Assembly: GCA_028679775.1 (NCBI GenBank) | Contig: JAJRAX010000102.1 | Location: forward strand, 1-17,177 | Origin: Methanothrix sp. | GTDB lineage: Archaea; Halobacteriota; Methanosarcinia; Methanotrichales; Methanotrichaceae | Reading direction: 5' to 3' | Length of the DNA: 17,177 nucleotides | Shown: positions 1 to 7,372 of the stretch, one piece after another | How positions within the stretch are numbered: position 1 is the first letter of the stretch | How the letters are laid out: each line of letters opens with the position of its first letter | Made by a program: the position numbers and the translations under genes | The notes under the pieces: model-generated | The model's database searches: none | Seen by the model: only the letters and a program-made list of their open reading frames with translations | Told to the model about the DNA's origin: nothing

Positions 1-34
1 GTACTTTCTTAACTGAATAATGTCTATACTATCT

Positions 35-47
35 AATATATAAATAA
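35..47 (+). promoter_or_regulatory. TATA-like box before the baseplate J remnant
   Basis: AATATATAAATAA resembles an archaeal TATA box. It lies about 17 bases before the ATG at 59 and 50 before the GTG at 92, so it could have driven the original gene. Placement is only approximate. Confidence 0.3.
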
Positions 48-58
48 GTGGGGTAGCG

Positions 59-400
59 ATGAGTCCAGATCTTGATCTTTAAAATTTTTTAGTGCTGGCA
101 AAAAGATTGTCGCGATTACTGAAGAAGGTCGTGGTGATCACTTCATGCACCAACGACGCGGCCTTTTCAGGCGGCACGGACCAGGAATCCGACACAGACC
201 TGCGAGAGAGAGCACTTTATACAAGATGGGTCAACGGTCGGGCAACTATCCCCTTGATGGTGGAGCGCATCGATGCTATCGCAGGAGTCCGGGAGGCTCA
301 TGTCGAGACTTTGGGCCAGGGTGACGCCCTTATCGTAATTGATGCCGAGGACGAGTTAATCAATGAAATAGATGGGCTCTTCGCTATTTGCTATGGCTAA
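59..400 (+). pseudogene. Remnant of a baseplate J-like (phage tail / contractile injection) protein gene
   Basis: The readable part is a 102-codon frame opening at a GTG (92) and stopping at 398-400. Residues about 25-85 (SGGTDQESDTDLRERAL, then NGRATIPLMVERIDAIAGVREAHVETLGQG in the following stretch) match my recollection of the central domain of baseplate J/gp47-like proteins, which build the baseplate wedge of contractile tails. Full members are usually several hundred residues, so both ends are missing. Just upstream an ATG at 59 with a GTGGGG-like ribosome site opens a 7-codon frame (MSPDLDL, stop at 80-82) in another phase. It may be the original N-terminus, separated by a deletion and frameshift; that is inference. 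No other tail genes are visible. A short independent gene is less likely. Confidence 0.55.
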
Positions 401-438
401 CCTGAGGATACTTTAGCTTTTGAGTTCTTGGTTAGTCG

Positions 439-551
439 CTCTGTGCGTACTCTGTGAACTTTGTGGCGGACGCGCCGTTAGCCACTGGTTATAGCCAAAT
501 AATTACGGACTGCCACCACAGAGTCACAGAGCGCACAGAGGGCTCACAGAG
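439..551. repeat. Imperfect inverted repeat built of CTCTGTG words
   Basis: The gap between the baseplate remnant and the ABC transporter (401-718) holds no credible gene. Its left part has CTCTGTG at 439-445 and 450-456 and CTTTGTG at 459-465. The right arm has the complement CACAGAG at 517-523, 525-531, 534-540 and 545-551. The arms pair imperfectly (439-469 with 512-540), leaving a loop of about 42 bases. From memory, CTCTGTG-word elements occur in intergenic DNA of many unrelated prokaryotes, and their origin is unclear. The rest of the gap (552-718) shows nothing I can name. Confidence 0.7.
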
Positions 552-718
552 ATTACCCACTCAAAACAGCGAGGAACCAAAAAGTCTCCTAAACTATTTT
601 GTTACAATTACTTACCCATGATCTCTGATCCGTCTAGCAGCAATTCTAGGTGGCGGCAGCTTTATGAGATTGCATAGACGAAATCCTGAAAAAAGCAATT
701 AAGGCCAAGGGCCGGACA

Positions 719-1651
719 ATGACCGAAAAATCCGTAGAAGCCAAAGGGATCTGCAAGATGTACAAGAGCTTGCTTGGCAGCTCCACCACAATTCTCGATA
801 ACATATCCCTGGATATCGAGGCTGGCGAGATCTTCGGGCTGCTTGGCCCCAACGGCTCCGGCAAGACCACGCTTATCTCCATATTTTCAACCCTCATCTA
901 TCCTGAAGCGGGAAGCCTCTTCATACTGGGAATGAATGCCAGGAGGGATAAGGGCGAGATAAGAAAAGTCATAAATATCAGCACCGCCAAGCCGAATTTT
1001 CCCTGGAGCCTTACCGTCAGAGAGAACCTGCGCCATTATGGCATGCTCTACGGCCTTTACGGTTCTGACCTCTCCAGGACAGTGGACGATCAGATCGAGG
1101 CCTTTGAGCTTGGCGATTTTCGAGATAAAAGGTTCGAGGACCTCTCCACCGGCATCAAGCAGCGCCTCTCCCTGGCCAAAGCGATGCTTAACCATCCCCG
1201 TCTGCTCTTCCTGGACGAGCCCACCACAGGCCTTGATCCTGACATTTCCATGAAAACCCGAATGCTGGTTAAGAGAATCCACGAGGAAGAGAACATTTCT
1301 GTGATTCTGTCCACCCACTACATGCCGGAAGCTGAGATGCTTTGCGATAGAATCGCCTTTCTGAGGAAGGGCAGGATCGTAGCCATGGACACGCCCCGCA
1401 ATTTGAAGAAGCATCTATGCCTTGGAGAGAGGGTTGTGATCTCTTATCAGGGGCAGGCAGACACAGCCGCAATCGAGAAACTGCCGGGCATTTTGGGGCT
1501 GAAAGCACAGAAGGGCCGCGTGGAGATCTCGATTGACAGAGGCGAGGAGAGCTTAGACCAGATAATCAAGCTCTTTTCCGGTGCGAAGATCCTTGATATC
1601 GACATAAAAGAGCCCGACCTGGAGGATGTATTCATTGAACTGGCAAGGTGA
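719..1651 (+). CDS. ABC-2 type exporter, ATP-binding protein
   Basis: This is a cytoplasmic ATPase of an ABC exporter, 310 residues, the normal size for the CcmA/drug-exporter type. Walker A is GPNGSGKTT (residues 43-51), the signature is LSTGIKQR (142-149), Walker B runs into LLFLDEPTTGLDP (162-174), and the switch histidine is in LSTHYMPEAE. A C-terminal regulatory part follows (about 225-310). The Q-loop position, where glutamine is usual, reads TAKPNFPW, so the glutamine is absent; some ABC-2 drug-exporter ATPases share this departure. The ATG at 719 is the natural start, although no strong ribosome site precedes it. The gene overlaps the permease by 17-26 bases, depending on the permease start, so the two should form one transporter. 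The substrate cannot be read from sequence. Confidence 0.93.
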   Translation: MTEKSVEAKGICKMYKSLLGSSTTILDNISLDIEAGEIFGLLGPNGSGKTTLISIFSTLIYPEAGSLFILGMNARRDKGEIRKVINISTAKPNFPWSLTVRENLRHYGMLYGLYGSDLSRTVDDQIEAFELGDFRDKRFEDLSTGIKQRLSLAKAMLNHPRLLFLDEPTTGLDPDISMKTRMLVKRIHEEENISVILSTHYMPEAEMLCDRIAFLRKGRIVAMDTPRNLKKHLCLGERVVISYQGQADTAAIEKLPGILGLKAQKGRVEISIDRGEESLDQIIKLFSGAKILDIDIKEPDLEDVFIELAR

Positions 1652-2420
1652 ACTGAACAAGTTCCTGGCTTCAGCCTACAAGAACTGGATCATCTCCAGG
1701 AGGAACATATTCACCATATTCGAGCTGTTCTTCTGGCCCATGATCAGCCTCCTATCAATCGGACTGCTCACGCGATTCCTGAAGATGGATGACTCGATGG
1801 TCTCATTTCTCCTGGTAGGTGCCATTGCTCTGACCATCCTGCAGGTTGCCCAGATCGATGTGGCCTACGTCCTTTTGTTTGACATGTGGTCCAAGAGCAT
1901 CAAAAATACCTTCATAGCTCCTATCAAGAGCTATCATCTGGTCTTTGGAGCATTGCTGTTCGGGATACTACGAGGCAGCGTTGTCTTCATCATTCTGGTC
2001 ACAGTCAGCCGTTATCTCTTCGGATTTGATTTCCTGGTTGGCGGACTGCTACCAGTCCTGATATTCCTGGCAGGAATCTATGCCATGGCCGCGGTAATTG
2101 GCATCGCAGTCTGCGTGTCCATTCTCACCTTCGGCCAGAAGGCAGATGTAGCTGCCTGGAGCTTGAGCGGTCTGATTCTGCTGGTGAGCGGAATTTACTA
2201 TCCGATAGATGTACTACCTTCGATTCTGCAGACCCTGGCTAAGGCCATTCCTCTCACATACTTCCTGGAGTACTACAGGTCAATATTTATTCCCGGCCCG
2301 CATCATTTGATATGGGGTGCGTCTCTTGCAGCATTCTACCTCATCTTTGGCCTGATAATGTTAGATCGAGCCATCGAGAGAGCGAGGAAGACGGGCATCC
2401 TGTTGAGGCTCTCGGAGTAG
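1635..2420 (+). CDS. ABC-2 type exporter, membrane permease
   Basis: An integral membrane partner of the preceding ATPase, with about six hydrophobic segments (around residues 25-50, 57-80, 100-125, 135-165, 175-200 and 230-250 from the upstream ATG). It belongs to the ABC-2 membrane family; LLVSGIYYPIDVLP before the last helices fits the usual ABC-2 pattern. Two starts are possible: ATG at 1626 and TTG at 1635. GGAGG at 1621-1625 touches the ATG directly but sits nine bases before the TTG, so I favour TTG, giving 261 residues. Either start lies inside the ATPase gene, so translation is coupled. The DHPS-related gene begins 28 bases downstream, so transcription probably continues. Confidence 0.9.
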   Translation: MNWQGELNKFLASAYKNWIISRRNIFTIFELFFWPMISLLSIGLLTRFLKMDDSMVSFLLVGAIALTILQVAQIDVAYVLLFDMWSKSIKNTFIAPIKSYHLVFGALLFGILRGSVVFIILVTVSRYLFGFDFLVGGLLPVLIFLAGIYAMAAVIGIAVCVSILTFGQKADVAAWSLSGLILLVSGIYYPIDVLPSILQTLAKAIPLTYFLEYYRSIFIPGPHHLIWGASLAAFYLIFGLIMLDRAIERARKTGILLRLSE

Positions 2421-2448
2421 GAGTAATTGACATGTTCCGGCGATTGAG

Positions 2449-3684
2449 GTGTTTGGATTGATTGAAGGGTTCTTGGGCAGCGTCCCCGTAGGAGACAGTC
2501 AGCCTGTGCGGCTGATGGGCGTCATCAACCTCAGCCGGGAATCTTTCTATCAGGGTTCAGTGGCTGGCCCCCATGAGGCCCTTTCCCTTGCAAGGGCCAT
2601 GAAAGAAGAGGGTGCAGACATAATAGATCTGGGTGCCGTCTCGACTGCACCAGGCTCACCTGCCATCAGCGAGGCTGTAGAACGAGAGCGGCTCATTCCG
2701 GTTTTAAAGGATATCCTGGACAACCTGGATATCGCCGTGTCAGTGGACACCCAGAGGGCGGAGATTGCCCGCGATGCTCTCTCGCACGGTGCTCAATGCA
2801 TCAACGATGTATCCGGCCTGTCCGATCCAAAGATGGCAGCCTATGTGGCCGAATATGACGGCTCTCTGGTCATCATGGCCTCTCGCGAGAGAGCAGGCGA
2901 CCTTCTCCATTTAAACCAGATAATTCCAATGCTGGGCAAAAGAACGATGGCAGCGGTCCAGGCTGGCGTCTGTCCGTCCAGGATCTCAGTAGATCCGGGA
3001 ATCGGCAAGTGGATACCTGAAAAGACTCCTGACTGCGATTTTGCCATCCTGGATGGCATGAGCCGGCTGCGCGTCCTCAGGCGTCCGGTGGTTGCGGCCA
3101 TCTCCCGAAAGTCGTTCATCGGAGAGTGCCTGCACGAGCCCGATCCCTTTAAGAGGCTTGCCGGGACGCTGGCGGCGACAGCCATAGCAGTGTATCTGGG
3201 TGCACATATCGTCCGCACCCACGATATCTCGGCCAGCCGGGATACGGTTGTCCTCTCAAAGGCCATCCGGGGCCGACCGGCATTCTCTGCAGATGAGGAG
3301 CTGGAGGTCGAGGTGTTGAGCTACCTCGGCCAGGGAGTGGATCTGGCAGAGACTCTTTCACTCACTGAGGTAGATGAGATGGGCTTTGGCACTTTATGCA
3401 AAAAAGGCTCCTTTCGCATCCTTGCTGTCCGAGGCGTGAGCAGCATGGAAGCAATCATAATCAAGCAGGAGATGCTGGCGAGAGGAGGAGACGCAGCTAT
3501 CCCCAAGCTTGCTCTGCGCTGTGATCCCCGCCCGGAAGAGGTTTTAATATTTGGCACCGTCCATCAGATTGCTGGCCTCGTAAAGAACCTGAGAGGTCAG
3601 CCCTTCCGGCTCTCTCGGCTGGCCGAAAGGATTTCAGAGGCAATTGCATTAATAGACAGCCAAAAGCGTTACATTTACAGGTGA
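2449..3684 (+). CDS. Dihydropteroate synthase-related protein with extra C-terminal domain
   Basis: Residues about 20-275 are a TIM-barrel pterin-binding domain: GVINLSRESF (24-33), IIDLGAVSTAPG (the GGESTRPG-like site), SVDTQRAEIA, INDVSGL, DPGIGKW (from 182) and RTHD (256-259). In methanogens such proteins are thought to serve tetrahydromethanopterin or sarcinapterin synthesis, but the exact reaction of this subfamily is unsettled. Residues about 322-411 form a second domain with IIIKQEMLARGGDAA, LIFGTVHQI and QPFRLSRLAE. I know this type of segment from the N-terminus of some bacterial DHPS proteins, so its C-terminal position is odd. The start is taken as GTG 2449 with TTGAGG just before it; TTG 2458 is an alternative, and the conserved part begins near residue 20. 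It overlaps the next gene by four bases (GTGA). Confidence 0.85.
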   Translation: MFGLIEGFLGSVPVGDSQPVRLMGVINLSRESFYQGSVAGPHEALSLARAMKEEGADIIDLGAVSTAPGSPAISEAVERERLIPVLKDILDNLDIAVSVDTQRAEIARDALSHGAQCINDVSGLSDPKMAAYVAEYDGSLVIMASRERAGDLLHLNQIIPMLGKRTMAAVQAGVCPSRISVDPGIGKWIPEKTPDCDFAILDGMSRLRVLRRPVVAAISRKSFIGECLHEPDPFKRLAGTLAATAIAVYLGAHIVRTHDISASRDTVVLSKAIRGRPAFSADEELEVEVLSYLGQGVDLAETLSLTEVDEMGFGTLCKKGSFRILAVRGVSSMEAIIIKQEMLARGGDAAIPKLALRCDPRPEEVLIFGTVHQIAGLVKNLRGQPFRLSRLAERISEAIALIDSQKRYIYR

Positions 3685-4844
3685 GTGTGTTGCAGGTTTT
3701 AGGCATAAAGTCATATCTCATCAAGCCAGGCGACGATCTGGCCGGATCCCTGGAAAAGGCCATGACCAGCATGGGACTGGCTTTACTGGATGGAGACATC
3801 CTCGTCGTCTCTGAGAGCACCGTGGCCACAGCAGAGGGACGGGTTGTAGCACTTAAAGACGTCCTCCCCGGTCCCCTCGCTCTCTCAATGGCCGCGAGGT
3901 TTCACAAAGACGCCCGTGAGATGGAGCTGATACTCCAGGAATCTGACGAGATCATGGGCGGTATTCCCGGTGTGGTCCTTACCTTGAGGGACGGATTTCT
4001 CTATCCGAATGCCGGGATAGATAACTCCAATGCCCCTCCGGGAAGTGTGGTCCTGTTTCCTGCTGATGCCCTGAAGTCGGCCCGAGAAATTCGAGAGCGT
4101 CTGGGGGGCAGCCGGAGGATTGCAGTGATCATCGGTGACAGCAGGACTCATCCTCTGCGGCTTGGCTGTGTGGGTGTCGCTTTGGCCTGCGTGGGTCTGG
4201 ATCCGGTGGAGGACGCACGGGGGCAGAAAGACCTCTTTGGTCGGGAGCTGAAGATCACCAGGAAGGCTGTGGCCGACAACCTGGTCTCTGCCGCTCAGGT
4301 AGTGATGGGTGAGGGCGACGAAGGCATACCGGCTGTGATCATCAGAGATGCGCCTGTTGTTCTTACCGAGGCAGATGGTCCCATCCCTGCAATTCCTCCT
4401 CAGGAGTGCATGTACATCGGAGCCCTTCGCTCTGGCCCCAGGCCTTACACAGGAGGCTACGACGGGCTCATCGAGAAGGCAAAAGAGGCCATGAAAAATG
4501 CCTATGCCCCGTACTCCGGCTTTAAAGTAGGTGCGGCTCTTCTCTCTCGTAGCGGAAAGGTCTATTTTGCAGGCAACATCGAGAATGCCGCCTCAGGGGC
4601 CGGCATCTGTGCTGAGAGAGCAGCAATAGCTGCAGCCATAGCCCGAGGTGAGAAGGATTTTGAGGCGATTGCGGTTGTGGGTAACGCCGGTGAGCCGGTC
4701 TCACCCTGCGGCATATGCCGGCAGAACCTGATGGAGTTCGGAAAAGATATCCTGGTTATCATGGCCAACACAAAGGGCGATGCTGTAACCGCAACGGTCT
4801 CGGATTTACTGCCAAGGGCGTTTACGGAAAGGTGCCTGAAATAA
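3681..4844 (+). CDS. CofE-like (F420-0:glutamate ligase family) protein fused to cytidine deaminase
   Basis: This is a two-domain protein of 387 residues. Residues about 5-245 match the CofE family: GDILVVSEST, AEGRVVALKDV, ELILQESDEI, NAGIDNSNAPPG, KAVADNLVSAAQVVMGE and GIPAVIIRDAPV. True CofE adds glutamate to coenzyme F420-0. Here the usual TDTFGRPWR segment reads GDSRTHPLRLG, marking a paralogous branch whose substrate may differ. Residues about 263-387 are a cytidine deaminase, with NIENAASGAGICAERAA (zinc ligand C310, catalytic E312) and SPCGICRQN (C343, C346), as in zinc-dependent tetrameric enzymes that convert cytidine to uridine. Start GTG 3681 sits in a GTGA overlap with the DHPS-related gene, so translation is coupled. 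The reading frame is continuous through the linker (about 235-262), so this is a real fusion in the given sequence. Confidence 0.9.
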   Translation: MSVLQVLGIKSYLIKPGDDLAGSLEKAMTSMGLALLDGDILVVSESTVATAEGRVVALKDVLPGPLALSMAARFHKDAREMELILQESDEIMGGIPGVVLTLRDGFLYPNAGIDNSNAPPGSVVLFPADALKSAREIRERLGGSRRIAVIIGDSRTHPLRLGCVGVALACVGLDPVEDARGQKDLFGRELKITRKAVADNLVSAAQVVMGEGDEGIPAVIIRDAPVVLTEADGPIPAIPPQECMYIGALRSGPRPYTGGYDGLIEKAKEAMKNAYAPYSGFKVGAALLSRSGKVYFAGNIENAASGAGICAERAAIAAAIARGEKDFEAIAVVGNAGEPVSPCGICRQNLMEFGKDILVIMANTKGDAVTATVSDLLPRAFTERCLK

Positions 4845-4870
4845 TAATATTCTAAAAATAGTGAAATAGA

Positions 4871-4890
4871 ATGCCCGGAGCTCCGGGCAT
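4871..4890. terminator. Perfect palindrome between convergent genes, likely bidirectional terminator
   Basis: ATGCCCGGAGCTCCGGGCAT is a perfect 20-base palindrome lying 26 bases after the deaminase-fusion stop and 11 bases after the hdrD stop on the other strand. T-rich stretches flank both sides (CCATTTATTCTTTA on plus, CTATTTTTAG on minus). A shared terminator or RNA-end stabiliser is the simplest reading. Confidence 0.6.
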
Positions 4891-4901
4891 CCATTTATTC
4901 T

Positions 4902-6272
4902 TTAGTGAGCCTCGCCCACCAGATCCTTGCCAGGTGCCTTGCGTTCTACTGTATCGAGCTTGCACTCGGTAGGAGCACAGACCAGGACATCCTGAGACTG
5001 GAACTTGGTGTACGGGTTCTCCGGTATGGTTGTGTCCAGACCCATGGAGGCAGCCATCATCTCAACTATATCCACCATCTTGATGGGAGACTTTGCCGTG
5101 TTCCTTCCATCGATCAGGTTCAGCCTACAGAATGGACAAGTTGAAGCAATGACCTCTGCATTGATGTCTGTCGCGTCCTGCACTCTGGCCATAGCGCAAT
5201 CCATGGCCAGGTCGGGGATACCGGCCTTCACGCCGCCGCCAGCCCCGCAGCACCTCTGCAGAGCTCTATTTCTCACCATGTCCTGGAATTTGACGCCAGG
5301 AATGGACTGAACGCACTCTCTAGGCGCTTCAAAAGCCCAATCCTTTCCTTTGAGATGCATCAGATGTCTACCGTTGTGGCAGGGATCGTGGTAGGTGAAC
5401 CTGTAGTTCAGAGGGATCTTGTACTTGACCTCGCCGCTTCTTATTTTATCTCTCAGGAACACTGAGAGGGGCATGGTCTCGTAGGGAATGTAGCCTTCAT
5501 ACCACATGGGCCAATCGATGGCGGCATTTCGCAGACAGCCTGCACAGGCAAAGAGCACATTTTTCGCGCCCCCATCCTTGAGAGCATCGATGTTATGTAC
5601 AGCATGCTCAGCCATGACTTCTCTCTGACCGGTTCTAATCAGAGCTGAAGCACAGCACCACTCGTCTTTGCCGAGCATTGCGAAATCGACATTCAAATTA
5701 TTGAGGATTCTGACAGTGGCCACTCCCAGGGCCTGCTGCCGGTAGGCCGCAGTGCATCCCGCGAAGTAAAACAGGTCTCCAGATTCATCCACTTTGGCAT
5801 CCTTGGGTACCCAGCACAGGCGCTCTTCCTGCTTAGCCATGTAGGGATTTCTGTCTCCCTTGATGAGCTTGGGGAAGAAGGGCTGCTTGCCTACGGGTCC
5901 GTCGCCACGCTTGACCAGGTTGGGACGCATGGCCTCCCATAGCTCTACGGTCTTGATTCCTGCCTCGCAGACAGTGCCGCAGACTCCGCATGTGGTGCAG
6001 CTATAGGTATCCTCGGTGAACTGCTTCATCTCGTCGTCATTTAGGGGCTTGGGGCCGAAGATCTTGGCGCGCAGGCTGTGGCTCTTGGCCATAAGCTCTC
6101 TCCACCGGGCATTCTTGTACATGGGTGTGATGCCTGGGCGGTCCGGTCTGACGGCAAAGGTTGGACACCACTTCATGCATTCCTGGCACCGGTTGCATCC
6201 GTCTACTTCCAGGAGCTGCGTGGACATCATATAGCCCGACATCAAGGGCTTGGAGCTCTTTTGATCAGCCAT
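4902..6272 (-). CDS. hdrD: Heterodisulfide reductase subunit D (catalytic iron-sulfur subunit)
   Basis: The catalytic subunit of membrane-bound heterodisulfide reductase, which reduces CoM-S-S-CoB at the end of the methanogenic electron chain. Two [4Fe-4S] sites are seen at C26/C29/C32/C36 and C92/C95/C98/C102. Two CCG domains follow. The first has FAGC, DEWCC and CAGC. The second has HDPCH, RCCGAGGG and CPFC; such domains bind the active-site noncubane cluster in this family. At 456 residues it is somewhat longer than the roughly 410 of Methanosarcina HdrD as I remember it. ATG 6272 is preceded by GGAGGAGA, which lies inside the end of hdrE, with only two bases between the genes. Related DsrK-type proteins share this layout, but the gene pair and organism type favour HdrD. 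Confidence 0.88.
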   Translation of the reverse strand: MADQKSSKPLMSGYMMSTQLLEVDGCNRCQECMKWCPTFAVRPDRPGITPMYKNARWRELMAKSHSLRAKIFGPKPLNDDEMKQFTEDTYSCTTCGVCGTVCEAGIKTVELWEAMRPNLVKRGDGPVGKQPFFPKLIKGDRNPYMAKQEERLCWVPKDAKVDESGDLFYFAGCTAAYRQQALGVATVRILNNLNVDFAMLGKDEWCCASALIRTGQREVMAEHAVHNIDALKDGGAKNVLFACAGCLRNAAIDWPMWYEGYIPYETMPLSVFLRDKIRSGEVKYKIPLNYRFTYHDPCHNGRHLMHLKGKDWAFEAPRECVQSIPGVKFQDMVRNRALQRCCGAGGGVKAGIPDLAMDCAMARVQDATDINAEVIASTCPFCRLNLIDGRNTAKSPIKMVDIVEMMAASMGLDTTIPENPYTKFQSQDVLVCAPTECKLDTVERKAPGKDLVGEAH

Positions 6273-6274
6273 TT

Positions 6275-7027
6275 TTACTCTCCTCCTCTATTTCCCAGAA
6301 GGGTCATGGGTGTTGCGATTACGTGGATATACTTGCTCCATGGCAAGACCAGTGCGAACAGACCTATGGCCAGGACGGTGTGGATCAGTGCGAAGTGGGG
6401 CGCATAGATGGGGTATTCAAAGGCATTTCCGATTAAAAACGAATTGCCGCGCATCCATTCTGCATAAAATCCGGTCACGGTGATAAGGAATACGGCACCG
6501 ATCAAGAAGGCATCATAGGCGCTGCTGTTATCCCTCACGAACTTCAAGAATATTCTTCTTGATACGGCAATGGTGGCACCAATAAGGAGCAGGTAGCCGA
6601 AGATATCGAAGGGAATAGCCAGCATCTCTTTGACCGCTTCCGCTTCATGGGCAAGGCCAACCAGATTGAAATGCTCAATTATATCCAGCATCAGCCCGAG
6701 TCCCGACAAAGCTGCCAGAGACAAGAATCCATAGAACATGGACATGTGCATGACCCATCGCACGGGGCTTCTGGCCAGAGTTCTCCTCAGGAGAAGAACA
6801 TCAAGCACAACGGTCCTCAGAAATACCCATAAACCATCCTTAAATGCCTCATGAATCCAGGTGGCAAGGAAGAGCCAGAAGCTATTGCGCAACTGGTCGT
6901 GGTAGCCGGTGGATCCGAGGCCCCATTTCTTAAAGTTAAAATATATACCATATATCCAAACAGCCAGTACTATAACTGTCAGGAATATCACAAGATTAAA
7001 AGTGAGGCCTAACGTGTAGAACGCCAT
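6275..7027 (-). CDS. hdrE: Heterodisulfide reductase subunit E (membrane cytochrome b)
   Basis: A 250-residue integral membrane protein of the NarI/DsrM/HdrE cytochrome b family, with about five hydrophobic segments (roughly 8-30, 95-115, 135-158, 170-190 and 212-230). Histidines H94 (WVMHMSMFYGF), H211/H216 (HFALIHTVL) and H235 (KYIHVIA) are candidates for heme b ligation. It would accept electrons from methanophenazine and pass them to HdrD, contributing to the proton gradient. The order hdrE-hdrD is that of the known methanosarcinal operon. ATG 7027 has GAGGAGG seven bases upstream. A second ATG at 7034 lies in another frame. It is co-transcribed with hdrD. Confidence 0.87.
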   Translation of the reverse strand: MAFYTLGLTFNLVIFLTVIVLAVWIYGIYFNFKKWGLGSTGYHDQLRNSFWLFLATWIHEAFKDGLWVFLRTVVLDVLLLRRTLARSPVRWVMHMSMFYGFLSLAALSGLGLMLDIIEHFNLVGLAHEAEAVKEMLAIPFDIFGYLLLIGATIAVSRRIFLKFVRDNSSAYDAFLIGAVFLITVTGFYAEWMRGNSFLIGNAFEYPIYAPHFALIHTVLAIGLFALVLPWSKYIHVIATPMTLLGNRGGE

Positions 7028-7108
7028 CTCATTTCCTCCTCGTTATATTTATCACTATATCGGTGCGATACGACCATCATTTGTGAACAACTTACCAGAC
7101 AACTAATA

Positions 7109-7118
7109 CTTAAATATT
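7109..7118 (-). promoter_or_regulatory. Probable TATA box of the hdrE-hdrD operon
   Basis: On the minus strand this reads AATATTTAAG. Transcription about 26 bases on would give a leader of roughly 60 bases containing the GAGGAGG ribosome site before hdrE. Confidence 0.4.
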
Positions 7119-7338
7119 CCCTCGCTGTCGCCCGAAATTGCGTGCTGTTAGCGGGGAATCTCACGAAATTAGAATTAAAAAGATGGCTTTGGAGATGGCT
7201 GCAGGCGGCATTTCTGCCAATTCTATTTTGCCTGGTGAAACGGGCTAAAATGTGGAGGAAAAACGCCAAAAAATCCATTTTTCGGCTCTTTGAAGATAAT
7301 TGAGCCCGGACCGCGAAGGCCGCCTCCGGGCCACAATC

Positions 7339-7372
7339 TTGCTTCACAATTGCTTCACAGGATTACAGGATT
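7339..7372. repeat. Two adjacent short tandem duplications (TTGCTTCACA x2, ACAGGATT x2)
   Basis: TTGCTTCACA occurs at 7339-7348 and again at 7350-7359. ACAGGATT follows at 7357-7364 and 7365-7372 with no gap. From memory, ACAGGATT-type tandem words recur in intergenic DNA of many unrelated prokaryotes. Confidence 0.75.

Noticed and set aside
439..551. Possible CRISPR repeat array
   Set aside because: The repeated words are only seven bases, with 1-7 base spacing and opposing arms; there are no spacers of regular length.
887..1414. A 175-codon minus-strand frame inside the exporter ATPase gene
   Set aside because: It lies opposite the fully conserved ATPase sequence and is a shadow of it.
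7009..7347. A 112-codon minus-strand frame upstream of and overlapping the hdrE start
   Set aside because: Composition is not protein-like, and it spans the hdrE promoter and ribosome site; the stretch is better read as a leader region.
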